Shown one piece after another: positions 14,925-21,298 of a DNA stretch of 34,426 nt. This DNA is from DAOTVC01 sp034437215. Lineage in GTDB: Bacteria; Chloroflexota; Anaerolineae; B4-G1; SLSP01. The notes beneath the pieces were generated by a model that saw only the letters and a list, made by a program, of their open reading frames with translations, searched no databases and was not told the origin of the DNA. The stretch spans positions 1 through 34,426 of the forward strand of contig DAOTVC010000150.1 in assembly GCA_034437215.1 (NCBI GenBank), given 5' to 3'. Positions within the stretch are counted from its first letter, which is position 1. Each line of letters opens with the position of its first letter. The translations under genes and the position numbers were made by a program.

Positions 14925-15109
14925 GCTACCCCCTCGATCGCCTGCACGAGGAGGTAGCCTACATTGCCTATCACTTTCACTGGCCGCGTGAGGACATTCT
15001 GAATCTCGAGCACAACGAGCGGCGCCAGTGGCTAGAGGAGATCGCCCAGATCAATCGCAGGCTTAACGAAGCAGCAGAGAGAGAGTGGGTAGAAGAGAGC
15101 GAGAAGTAG
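14906..15109 (+). CDS. gpE-like (DUF6760-like) frame, probably made as a -1 frameshift extension of the chaperone
   Basis: The frame opens after a stop at 14903-14905 and ends with TAG at 15107-15109. It reads GYPLDRLHEEVAYIAYHFHW, then PREDILNLEHNERRQWLEEI and a charged tail. The IAYHFHWP...W pattern resembles gpE' of P2-like phages (IAxIFHWP...W) and the DUF6760 proteins of eCIS clusters. No ATG, GTG or TTG occurs anywhere in this frame; only ATT at 14918 and internal CTG codons could initiate. A -1 slip on the G-run would join 121 chaperone codons to 64 codons of this frame, giving a protein of about 185 residues. That is the arrangement of lambda G/GT and P2 E/E'. The homology is from memory of the families; the absent start codon is seen directly. 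Confidence 0.75.
   Translation, partial: FGGGILGYPLDRLHEEVAYIAYHFHWPREDILNLEHNERRQWLEEIAQINRRLNEAAEREWVEESEK
14909..14960 (+). promoter_or_regulatory. -1 programmed ribosomal frameshift signal
   Basis: Eight G residues (14909-14916) place the slippery heptamer G GGG GGG in the zero frame at 14909-14915. Seven bases later a stem begins: AGGCTACC (14923-14930) pairs with GGTAGCCT (14953-14960), and after one C-A mismatch CCTC (14932-14935) pairs with GAGG (14948-14951), leaving a 12-nt loop. Slippery site, short spacer and strong stem-loop are the three parts of classical -1 signals. T TTG GGG at 14906-14912 is a second possible slip site. Confidence 0.75.
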
Positions 15110-15114
15110 AGGAT

Positions 15115-15276
15115 ATGCCAGAACCGAGTGTGCAGAGTACGAGGGAACAAGAGAGAGAGTCCGGCGATGCGCAGCTGGACAAGCAGGATCTGGAACGCCT
15201 GGCTCGCAAAGTCTTCGAGCTCTTCCAAGAGGATCTTCGCACGCAGCGCGAGCGGCTAGGACCTAGAGGATCATAA
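15115..15276 (+). CDS. 53-residue helical protein, unknown (Afp6-like position)
   Basis: This small, charged protein lies between the gpE-like frame and the second tube gene. Its first 20 residues look disordered; residues 25-49 (DLERLARKVFELFQEDLRTQ and on) form one amphipathic helix. Eleven of 23 residues of this helix are identical to the C-terminal helix of the 591-residue VQR protein (residues 564-586), including LAR, V, L and LRT at matching places. The ATG at 15115 is close behind GAGG; a GTG at 15085 would add ten residues but overlaps the gpE-like frame. A similarly small gene (Afp6/Pvc6) lies near the second tube gene in other eCIS clusters, but homology cannot be claimed. It may bind the same partner as the VQR protein. 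Confidence 0.7.
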   Translation: MPEPSVQSTREQERESGDAQLDKQDLERLARKVFELFQEDLRTQRERLGPRGS

Positions 15277-15285
15277 GGGGGCAAG

Positions 15286-15774
15286 ATGGCAGCACAAGAA
15301 CCGAGCAACACACGGACCTTGGGTGAAGATCCGGCGGCGGCCTTTCGATACTACGTGGAGATGAAGAGCGTCATCGAGGGCGCCTTCACCGAGTGCAACG
15401 GTCTCAATCTGGAGCGCGAGACCAAGGAGTGGAAGGAGGGTGGTCTCAACGACCACGTCCACATCCTGCCGGGACGCGCCAAGTACACGGGCAACATTGT
15501 CCTGAAACGGGGGATCACCTACTCCGACGCTCTCTGGAACTGGTTCCAGGAGGGGCTAATCAAGGGTACCGCAACCCCCGTCGAACTGGCCATCATCCTC
15601 GTCGTACGCTACGACGTGAAGAAGGGCCAGCGTCTGGTCGTACGCTGGGACGTGGACCGCGCCTTCCCCGTCAAGTGGAGCGGCCCCAGCCTGACGGCGG
15701 GCAGTACCGACGCCGCCGTGGAAACCATCGAGATCGCGCACCAGGGCTTGAAGATGCAGACGGACACCTATTGA
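15286..15774 (+). CDS. Second tube protein (gp19-like, Afp5/Pvc5-like)
   Basis: The 162-residue protein belongs to the same gp19 tube family as the 14000 gene. It has FRYYVEMKSVIEGAFTECNG, LPGRAKYTGNIVLKRGITY, ALWNWFQEG, and a C-terminal AFPVKWSGPSLTAGSTDAAV followed by ETIEIAHQGL. In PVC and Afp the second tube protein forms the layer joining the tube to the spike and baseplate, and the position just upstream of the hub genes fits that role. It is about ten residues longer at the N-terminus than the main tube protein. The start ATG is behind a weak GGGG site. Ten nucleotides separate it from the 53-residue gene, consistent with one transcript. Confidence 0.93.
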   Translation: MAAQEPSNTRTLGEDPAAAFRYYVEMKSVIEGAFTECNGLNLERETKEWKEGGLNDHVHILPGRAKYTGNIVLKRGITYSDALWNWFQEGLIKGTATPVELAIILVVRYDVKKGQRLVVRWDVDRAFPVKWSGPSLTAGSTDAAVETIEIAHQGLKMQTDTY

Positions 15775-15778
15775 GGTT

Positions 15779-17554
15779 ATGATGGCAGACGAGCACAACG
15801 CAGACGAAGCACCCCAGCTGGACACACGGATCACCGGACGCCTGCAACGCACCGCCCGCTCCCTCTCGCCTTGGGTGCAGCGCTCGCTGGACGATGCCGC
15901 CCGGTCTGACGCGCCCGCTGCCCCCTCCTTCCAGTCCCTCACCCTCTCCGGAACCGAAGCCGTGACACGCCACGTGCAGCGCACGGTGGAACGCACTACC
16001 GTCTGGCGCCCCCGCACGGAGCGCATGGCCGTCGTCAACCTCGATCGAGACGCGGGTAATCACCTGCAGCGCTTCGAGGGGCGCCCCAACAGATTCGAGG
16101 CCCGCTCCCGCGAGTTGGCTCCGACCGCGCTGCCCCTCGTCGGGGCACCTGCCGACGACGTGCAGCGCGAGGAGGCGGAGCCGGAAGAGGACGATAACTG
16201 GCTCAATCGTATGCCCTCCTTCGAGGAGGTCAGCCAGCGCCTGCGCTTTCCCGAGACGATCAAGCCCATGGCGCCCAAGCCGGCCCCTGAGGCGCAGCGA
16301 GCCCCGGCCCCCACGCCTTCCGCCAAACCCGCCGCTCCGCCGCCCGCTCCGCCAACAACACCGCCCGCGCCCCCGAAGGCGCCACCAGCACCAGAGCCGA
16401 CTTCCTCGCCCCCGCCCACGGCACCCCAGATCCGGGAGGGAATGCGGCTCTACCGGAAGGTCGAGGAGTTCACGCCGAAACATCCCCCCCGCCCCGTCTC
16501 CTTCAAGGATCTGAAGCGAGCGCGGGTCGGACCTCCCGTGGAGAAGAGCGCTGCTCCGGTTCAGCGCGCCCCCGCTGAGGAAGAGGAGCTCCAGACCGCG
16601 CCTCAGAGCGTGCAGCGGGCCCCGGTCGAGGAGGAGATTCAAACCTCGCCCATCGACGAGGAAGAGCTCCAGACCGCGCGCGTGCAGCGGGCACCCATCG
16701 ACGAGGAAGAGGTTCAGAGACGCGTAAGCGAGACAGAAGAGAGAGCCGGCCGACCCGAGACCCCATCCCAAGTTTTGGAAGGGCCGCAGCAGGTGAGGCG
16801 CAAGACCGCCGAAGAGCGGATACGCCAACAGCCGGGGGAAACTGCTGCGGCCCCCTTTTCTCACCCCCCCACGCCGCCGGAAGGGAAACCCCTCCAGCGC
16901 GCTGCTGCTCCTTCACCCACTGTTCCTGAGGAAGAGGAGAGCATCCAGCGGACCCCGCTTTCGAGGGGTACTGTCAAGCGTACACCCGAAAGCCCTTCTG
17001 GTCAAGAGAGCACGCCCGACCTACCCGGCATTGACTCCGCTCTCGTGCAGAGGCTCACTGCCCGCGCGGCCCCGCCGACGACCGGCACCTCCTCCCCCAC
17101 CCTTCTACAGCAGCAGGCAGCCCCCACACCGGCGGAGAGTGTCGCAGGGAGGCCGGAGGGTACGGCGGAGAGCAGTGCAACGCCAACCGGAGAGGGAACA
17201 CAGAGGAGCAGATCCTCACCCACCGTTCAACGGACAGCTGAGGAGCCTTCCTCTGCGGCGCATCCCGCCCTACCCCTTCAACGGCGGGCCATCGAACCTA
17301 TGACCACAGCACCCACCATGACCCTGCCCCCGGTCAAGATCCAGCGCACCTTCACCGTCGTGCAGCGCTCTCCCGGGGAGAGCCCGGTGGTGGTCCGGCG
17401 GGCAACCGCGGATGATTTGAATCTATCGGACAGCGCAGCGGAGGAACCCGGGGAGGCCCCGATGTTCGACGTGGACGGTCTCGCCCGGGAGGTCTATCCG
17501 CTGATCAAGCGTATGCTGCGTACCGAACTGGAACGCAGGACTCGAAGAGTATAG
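15779..17554 (+). CDS. Pro-rich VQR-repeat protein with a conserved C-terminal helix, unknown function
   Basis: This 591-residue protein is mostly low-complexity: Pro/Ala-rich linkers (PPPAPPTTPPAPPKAPPAPE around 185-210) and more than fifteen VQR/LQR/IQR tripeptides spaced by 10-40 residues. Between about 260 and 320 there are repeated EEEELQ / APVEEEIQ / DEEELQ blocks like the EEEELQMK segments of the DUF4157 cargo. The C-terminal 28 residues form a helix (DVDGLAREVYPLIKRMLRTE) nearly repeated in the 53-residue protein. No enzyme motif, signal peptide or membrane segment is seen. It lies between the second tube gene and the LysM hub gene, inside the structural operon. It could be a tape measure, a lumen scaffold or cargo adaptor; none is proven. 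ATGATG gives two starts (15779, 15782); the second has better spacing from GAGG. Confidence 0.85.
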   Translation: MMADEHNADEAPQLDTRITGRLQRTARSLSPWVQRSLDDAARSDAPAAPSFQSLTLSGTEAVTRHVQRTVERTTVWRPRTERMAVVNLDRDAGNHLQRFEGRPNRFEARSRELAPTALPLVGAPADDVQREEAEPEEDDNWLNRMPSFEEVSQRLRFPETIKPMAPKPAPEAQRAPAPTPSAKPAAPPPAPPTTPPAPPKAPPAPEPTSSPPPTAPQIREGMRLYRKVEEFTPKHPPRPVSFKDLKRARVGPPVEKSAAPVQRAPAEEEELQTAPQSVQRAPVEEEIQTSPIDEEELQTARVQRAPIDEEEVQRRVSETEERAGRPETPSQVLEGPQQVRRKTAEERIRQQPGETAAAPFSHPPTPPEGKPLQRAAAPSPTVPEEEESIQRTPLSRGTVKRTPESPSGQESTPDLPGIDSALVQRLTARAAPPTTGTSSPTLLQQQAAPTPAESVAGRPEGTAESSATPTGEGTQRSRSSPTVQRTAEEPSSAAHPALPLQRRAIEPMTTAPTMTLPPVKIQRTFTVVQRSPGESPVVVRRATADDLNLSDSAAEEPGEAPMFDVDGLAREVYPLIKRMLRTELERRTRRV

Positions 17555-17563
17555 GGAGGAAAG

Positions 17564-18274
17564 ATGGCAGCTGCCAACAGCTCTAGCGAGAACACGACGG
17601 TCGCCAAGGCCAAGATCGTCGAAGTGGATGAGACGGGAAACGCCATCGGCGATCCCATCATTTGCATGTACAATCCCGAACAGCTGAAGGTGAATCGGGG
17701 GGCGAACTGGAGCCCCGAATCCATCCCGCAGCGGACCCTCCAGAAGTACACCTACAAAGGGGGAGCCGCCGCCACGGTGGACGCTACCCTGCTCTTCGAC
17801 ACCACGCGAGATATGAACGAGCATGGGGTGAACGTCAGCGCGGGCACCGACGTGCGCACCTACGTCAACAAACTCTACAAGCTGCTCAAGGTCGTGGACG
17901 AGGAGAAGAAGCGCCCACCCTACTGCCGCTTCGAATGGGGGGGCAAGCTCTACTTCGTCAAGGGCTTCCTGAAGAGCGTGAACGCTACCTACACCCTCTT
18001 CCTGGCCGACGGCACCCCCGTGCGGGCCGAGGTGGGCGTCAGCTTCGAGATCGCCGACGAGGAGGCGGACCTGGATAAGGTGGCGCAGAACCCGACATCA
18101 CGGACCGAAGCTCGCAAGACCTGGATCGTACGCGAGGGCGAGCGGCTGGACTGGATCGCCAACCAGGAGTACGGGCACCCGGGCCATTGGCGGCACATCG
18201 CCAAGGTCAACGACATCGAGGACCCCCTCGACCTGCAGCCGGGTCAAGTACTCAAGTTGCCCCCCCTCTCCTGA
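17564..18274 (+). CDS. LysM-containing hub/baseplate protein (Afp7/Pvc7-like)
   Basis: The 236-residue protein has the N-terminal core of CIS hub adaptors: IICMYNPEQLKVNRGANW, TLLFDTTRDMNEHGVNVSAG (residues about 70-89) and PPYCRFEWGGKLYFVKGFL. It then has a C-terminal LysM domain from about residue 183 (TWIVREGERLDWIANQEYG, WRHIAKVNDIEDPLDLQPGQ, VLKLP). T4 gp53 and Afp7/Pvc7 have the same layout and clamp tube, spike and baseplate wedges together. The LysM fold is structural here and need not bind peptidoglycan. AGGGAGGAAAG stands directly before the ATG. Nine nucleotides separate it from the VQR gene and 48 from the spike gene. Confidence 0.93.
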   Translation: MAAANSSSENTTVAKAKIVEVDETGNAIGDPIICMYNPEQLKVNRGANWSPESIPQRTLQKYTYKGGAAATVDATLLFDTTRDMNEHGVNVSAGTDVRTYVNKLYKLLKVVDEEKKRPPYCRFEWGGKLYFVKGFLKSVNATYTLFLADGTPVRAEVGVSFEIADEEADLDKVAQNPTSRTEARKTWIVREGERLDWIANQEYGHPGHWRHIAKVNDIEDPLDLQPGQVLKLPPLS

Positions 18275-18322
18275 CGATCGCGTTTCCGTCACCCGAGAGG
18301 TCACACAGCGAGGAAGGGAACT

Positions 18323-20161
18323 ATGGGAGTCACTGTAGAACGCATTCTGGTTTCACAGTTTACCGTCAAGGTCGGGGGCAGCGCACTCTCCACCGAGCTC
18401 TTTGAGGACGTGGTAGAGTTGCTCGTCGACAGCAACCGCCATCTGCCCGACATGGTGCAGATCACCTTCAACAGCGCCCACACCGAGGTCATGGACGACA
18501 ATACCTTCAAGATCGGGGCCCCCATCGAGGTGAGCGTCAACGACGACAACGGGACCTCGCACCCGCTCTTCAAGGGCGAGATCACGGCCCTCGAGGCGGA
18601 GTTTACCGAGGAGCACCACCCGCTCCTCATCGTGCGGGGCTACGATAAGTCCCACCGGTTGCATCGGGGCAAGAAGAACGCGACCCACCTCAAGATGAGG
18701 GACAGCGCCGTCGTCGAGAAGCTCGCCGGCAACGCCGGTCTCTCCGCTGCGGTCGATGCCACCAAGACCACGCACGAGTACATCCTGCAGTACCACCAGA
18801 CGGACATGGAGTTCATCCGGGCCCTCGCCCGCCGCAACGGCTACGAGACCTACGTCGAGGAGGAGAAGCTCTACTTCAAGGAGCCCGCCCCACCCTCGAG
18901 CGCCAACGTGGAGCTGACCTGGGGAACAGAGCTGTTGAGATTCCGCCCCCGCGTCGCGGCGAGCCATCAGGTAAACGAGGTCACCGTGAAAGGCTGGGAC
19001 CCCCAGAAGAAGGAGGCGGTCCAGGCCAAGGTCACGAGCGCGACCAACAAGCAGCACCAGGGGGGAGAGAGCAAGGACGGCGCCGCGGTCGCCAAGTCGG
19101 CCTTCGGCGACGCCAAGAGCCTCGACGTCAACCTTCCGGTCACCACCCCCGACGAGGCCGAGGCGATGGCCCAGGCCATCTTCAACCGCATGAACAGCGA
19201 CTTCGTCACCGCCGACGGACTCTGCACGGGAACGCCGCCGCTGAAGGCCGGTGCTGTGGTAGACATCCAGGGCGTCGGCACCCGCTTCGGGGGAACCTAC
19301 GTTCTGACGACCGTCACCCACATCTACCGCCCGGAGGAGGGCTACAAGACGGAGTTCACCGTCCACGGGCAGCAGGAGGACGTGCTCAGCTACCTCCTGG
19401 ATGAGGGCGGAAACGGTCACGGAGTGACAAACGGCCTCCTCGGCGGCGTCGTGCCCGCCATGGTCACGAACAACGACGATCCCGACAAGTTGGGGCGGGT
19501 CAAGGTGAAGTATCCGTGGCTCGACGACCAATTGGAGAGCCACTGGCTGCGCCTGGTCGCTCCGGGCGCGGGCACCGAGCGCGGCACGTTGAACCTCCCC
19601 GAGGTCAACGATGAGGTGCTCGTGGCTTTCGAGCGGGGCGACCTGAGCACCGCCTACGTTCTCGGGGGGCTCTGGAACGGTCAGGATAAGCTGCCCGAGG
19701 GCATCGGCACGCTGGTGGAGAGCGGCAAGGTCAACGAGCGCATCATCCGCTCGCGTACGGGACATCTGATCGTCTTCAGTGACAAGGAGGGCGAGGAGCA
19801 GATCCTGATCCGCGACAAGACGGGCAATAATGAGATCATCATCGATTCGAAGCAGAACGACATCACCATCAACGTCGACAACAACTACACGCTGGCCGCC
19901 AAGGGCGTCGTGGAGAGCACCAGCGATAAGGAGACGAAGGTCACCAGCAAGGGCAACATGACCCTGCAGGCGAGCAGCGGCTCCAACATCGACATGCAGG
20001 GCACCAAGATCACCATCAAGGGGCAGAGTGCCATCGCCATCGAGGCCTCCGGCAACCTGGACCTCAAGGCCAACGGTAACCTTAACATCCAAGGCACGCA
20101 GGTCGCCATCAAGGGCACTGCGATGGTCCAGGTACAGGGCGGCATGGTGAAGATCAATTGA
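18323..20161 (+). CDS. VgrG-like spike protein (Afp8/Pvc8-like)
   Basis: The 612-residue protein combines a gp27/gpD-like hub (about 1-350), an OB-fold of the gp5 type (about 370-455: VVPAMVTNNDDPDKLGRVKV, HWLRLVAPGAG, NDEVLVAFERGD, YVLGGLWNG) and a C-terminal beta-helix (about 460-612). The beta-helix is made of short repeats such as ITINVDNNYTL, MTLQASSGSNID and LDLKANGNLNIQG. This is the trimeric central spike that pierces the target membrane. No lysozyme or extra effector domain is fused to it. It is followed 40 nt later by the PAAR tip gene. Confidence 0.95.
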   Translation: MGVTVERILVSQFTVKVGGSALSTELFEDVVELLVDSNRHLPDMVQITFNSAHTEVMDDNTFKIGAPIEVSVNDDNGTSHPLFKGEITALEAEFTEEHHPLLIVRGYDKSHRLHRGKKNATHLKMRDSAVVEKLAGNAGLSAAVDATKTTHEYILQYHQTDMEFIRALARRNGYETYVEEEKLYFKEPAPPSSANVELTWGTELLRFRPRVAASHQVNEVTVKGWDPQKKEAVQAKVTSATNKQHQGGESKDGAAVAKSAFGDAKSLDVNLPVTTPDEAEAMAQAIFNRMNSDFVTADGLCTGTPPLKAGAVVDIQGVGTRFGGTYVLTTVTHIYRPEEGYKTEFTVHGQQEDVLSYLLDEGGNGHGVTNGLLGGVVPAMVTNNDDPDKLGRVKVKYPWLDDQLESHWLRLVAPGAGTERGTLNLPEVNDEVLVAFERGDLSTAYVLGGLWNGQDKLPEGIGTLVESGKVNERIIRSRTGHLIVFSDKEGEEQILIRDKTGNNEIIIDSKQNDITINVDNNYTLAAKGVVESTSDKETKVTSKGNMTLQASSGSNIDMQGTKITIKGQSAIAIEASGNLDLKANGNLNIQGTQVAIKGTAMVQVQGGMVKIN

Positions 20162-20201
20162 CGTCTCCGGTTAACGAACAGGGCAAGAAACGAGGCAAGC
20201 G

Positions 20202-20492
20202 ATGACATTTCCGGCAGCAAGACTCGGCGACCAGACCGCCACGGGGGACACCATCACGGGACCGGGGGTTCCCAACGTCCTTATTGGGGGCGTGCCTGCG
20301 GCGGTGGTAGGTGATACCGTCAGTGGAGCGGCCTGCACAGGCGCCATCATCATGGGCAGCATGACCGTCCTCATCGGGGGGCGTCCGGCAGCGCGGGTCA
20401 CCAGCACGGTGACCGGCGTCAACCCCGCCTCGGGGGCTCCCGTCACGACGACCGTGCTGAAGGGCCAGCCCAACGTTCTGATCGGCGGTTAG
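20202..20492 (+). CDS. PAAR spike-tip protein (Afp10/Pvc10-like)
   Basis: This 96-residue protein is a bare PAAR domain: FPAARLGDQTATGDTITGPG, then VLIGGVPAAVVGDTV, a CTGAIIMGSMTVLIGGRPAA block, and PNVLIGG at the end. The repeated VLIGG motif gives the conical tip that caps the VgrG trimer. The length matches a stand-alone PAAR protein, so no effector is fused here. It lies between spike and gp25 genes, as in Afp-like clusters. Confidence 0.95.
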   Translation: MTFPAARLGDQTATGDTITGPGVPNVLIGGVPAAVVGDTVSGAACTGAIIMGSMTVLIGGRPAARVTSTVTGVNPASGAPVTTTVLKGQPNVLIGG

Positions 20493-20515
20493 GTCATCAG
20501 AGAAAGGCAGGCAGC

Positions 20516-20683
20516 ATGCTAGGACATCGCGAGGTTACCATCGACCATCTGCGGTATGGAGGTGACGTTCGAAGCGTGACCGTCAGAGTGCAGCCTCCCC
20601 AGCGAGAGCCCCCAGGACGGTCAATAGTGCGTAGGGCGGACGCCCCCGAGGGCGTGCGCGTCGGCCAACCCGAGCGACGCTGA
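20516..20683 (+). CDS. Possible 55-residue protein, unknown
   Basis: An ATG at 20516, with AGAAAGG 8-12 nt upstream, opens a 55-codon frame: MLGHREVTIDHLRYGGDVRS, then VTVRVQPPQREPPG and an Arg/Gly-rich tail. The first 33 residues look like ordinary protein with two possible strands. The rest overlaps a GC-rich stretch with a perfect hairpin (ACGCCC/GGGCGT, 20640-20655) and reads like translated non-coding DNA. It may be a small CIS gene whose 3' part was lost or replaced. It lies in the 247-nt gap between the PAAR and gp25 genes. Confidence 0.35.
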   Translation: MLGHREVTIDHLRYGGDVRSVTVRVQPPQREPPGRSIVRRADAPEGVRVGQPERR

Positions 20684-20739
20684 CCGCGTGCTCGTAACAG
20701 AACCTAAATCCCCACATAGAAGGAGCTTTCTCTTTCACC

Positions 20740-21159
20740 ATGGCTAACGACAACGTCCGTGACCGTGAGTTTCTCGGCCAGGGGCTCGCCTTTCCCCTGC
20801 AGGTCAACCAGCGGGGGGAGATTGCGCTGGTCCGCGGCGAGACCGACATCGAACAGTCCATCCGCATCATCCTGGAGACCTCGCCCGGTGAGCGGGTCAT
20901 GCGCCCCGAGTTTGGCTGCCGGGCCAAAGAGCTGCTCTTCGCCCCCCGCGACTCCAGCACCGCCGGGCTCATGGCCTACTACGTCCGGCGCGCCCTGCGA
21001 CGCTGGGAGCCGCGCATCGAGGTCCTGAACGTCGAAGCTCTGCCCGATCCCGACCGTGACGGCGTCCTCCTCGTGGAGGTCAACTACCAGGTCAGGGCCA
21101 CGCACGACGAACGGAGCATCGTCTATCCCTTCTACCTTATGGGGGAGGAAGAGTTCTGA
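20740..21159 (+). CDS. gp25-like baseplate wedge protein (Afp9/Pvc9-like)
   Basis: The 139-residue protein has the gp25 family pattern: FLGQGLAFPLQVNQRGEIAL, the central ETDIEQSIRIILETSPGER, VMRPEFGCRAKELLF, and the C-terminal RWEPRIEVLNVEA helix-strand region. Gp25 sits at the core of the baseplate wedge and seeds sheath polymerisation. The length is normal. An AAGGAG is 13 nt before the ATG, rather far. The preceding 55 nt between the small frame and this gene show nothing else. Confidence 0.94.
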   Translation: MANDNVRDREFLGQGLAFPLQVNQRGEIALVRGETDIEQSIRIILETSPGERVMRPEFGCRAKELLFAPRDSSTAGLMAYYVRRALRRWEPRIEVLNVEALPDPDRDGVLLVEVNYQVRATHDERSIVYPFYLMGEEEF

Positions 21160-21214
21160 CCCCCACCCCAGACGTGATCAGAGGGCAGAAGGCGAGCCCC
21201 CTGCCAGATGCCCG

Positions 21215-21235
21215 CCCGGCCCACTTTCGGCCGGG
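21215..21235. other. GC-rich hairpin behind the gp25 gene
   Basis: CCCGGCC (21215-21221) and GGCCGGG (21229-21235) pair over 7 bp around a 7-nt loop. No T-run follows, so it is not a standard terminator. It stands 60-80 nt before the J-like baseplate gene. Confidence 0.5.
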
Positions 21236-21241
21236 GTAAAG

Positions 21242-21264
21242 TTGTGCTATTCTGTTCTTAAGAT
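21242..21264 (+). promoter_or_regulatory. Weak promoter-like site resembling the cargo promoters
   Basis: A single TTGTGCTATTC (8 of 11 matches to the cargo repeat) is followed 6 nt later by TAAGAT, the same hexamer and spacing as at 8741-8763. Only one repeat unit is present, and 8/11 may be chance. If real, it would give the J-like and gpI-like genes their own promoter. Confidence 0.25.
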
Positions 21265-21298
21265 CCATGACCTCAAATAGATAGAGTGGAGAAGATCT

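Noticed and set aside
14918..15109. Independent translation of the gpE-like frame from ATT or CTG
   Set aside because: Near-cognate starts are rare and no ribosome binding site is correctly placed, while all parts of a frameshift signal are present; kept only as an alternative.
18353..20092. Long minus-strand open frame (579 codons) opposite the spike gene
   Set aside because: It is the mirror of a well-supported VgrG-like gene in GC-rich DNA, has no family pattern, and is rich in Val/Asp/Leu/Gly as expected from the codon complement. The same holds for minus-strand frames opposite 2322-3269, 5024-6130, 6754-8151, 9468-10745, 12261-13481 and 29658-30644.
21215..21235. Intrinsic terminator behind gp25
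   Set aside because: The stem is GC-rich but is followed by GGTAAAG, with no T-run.
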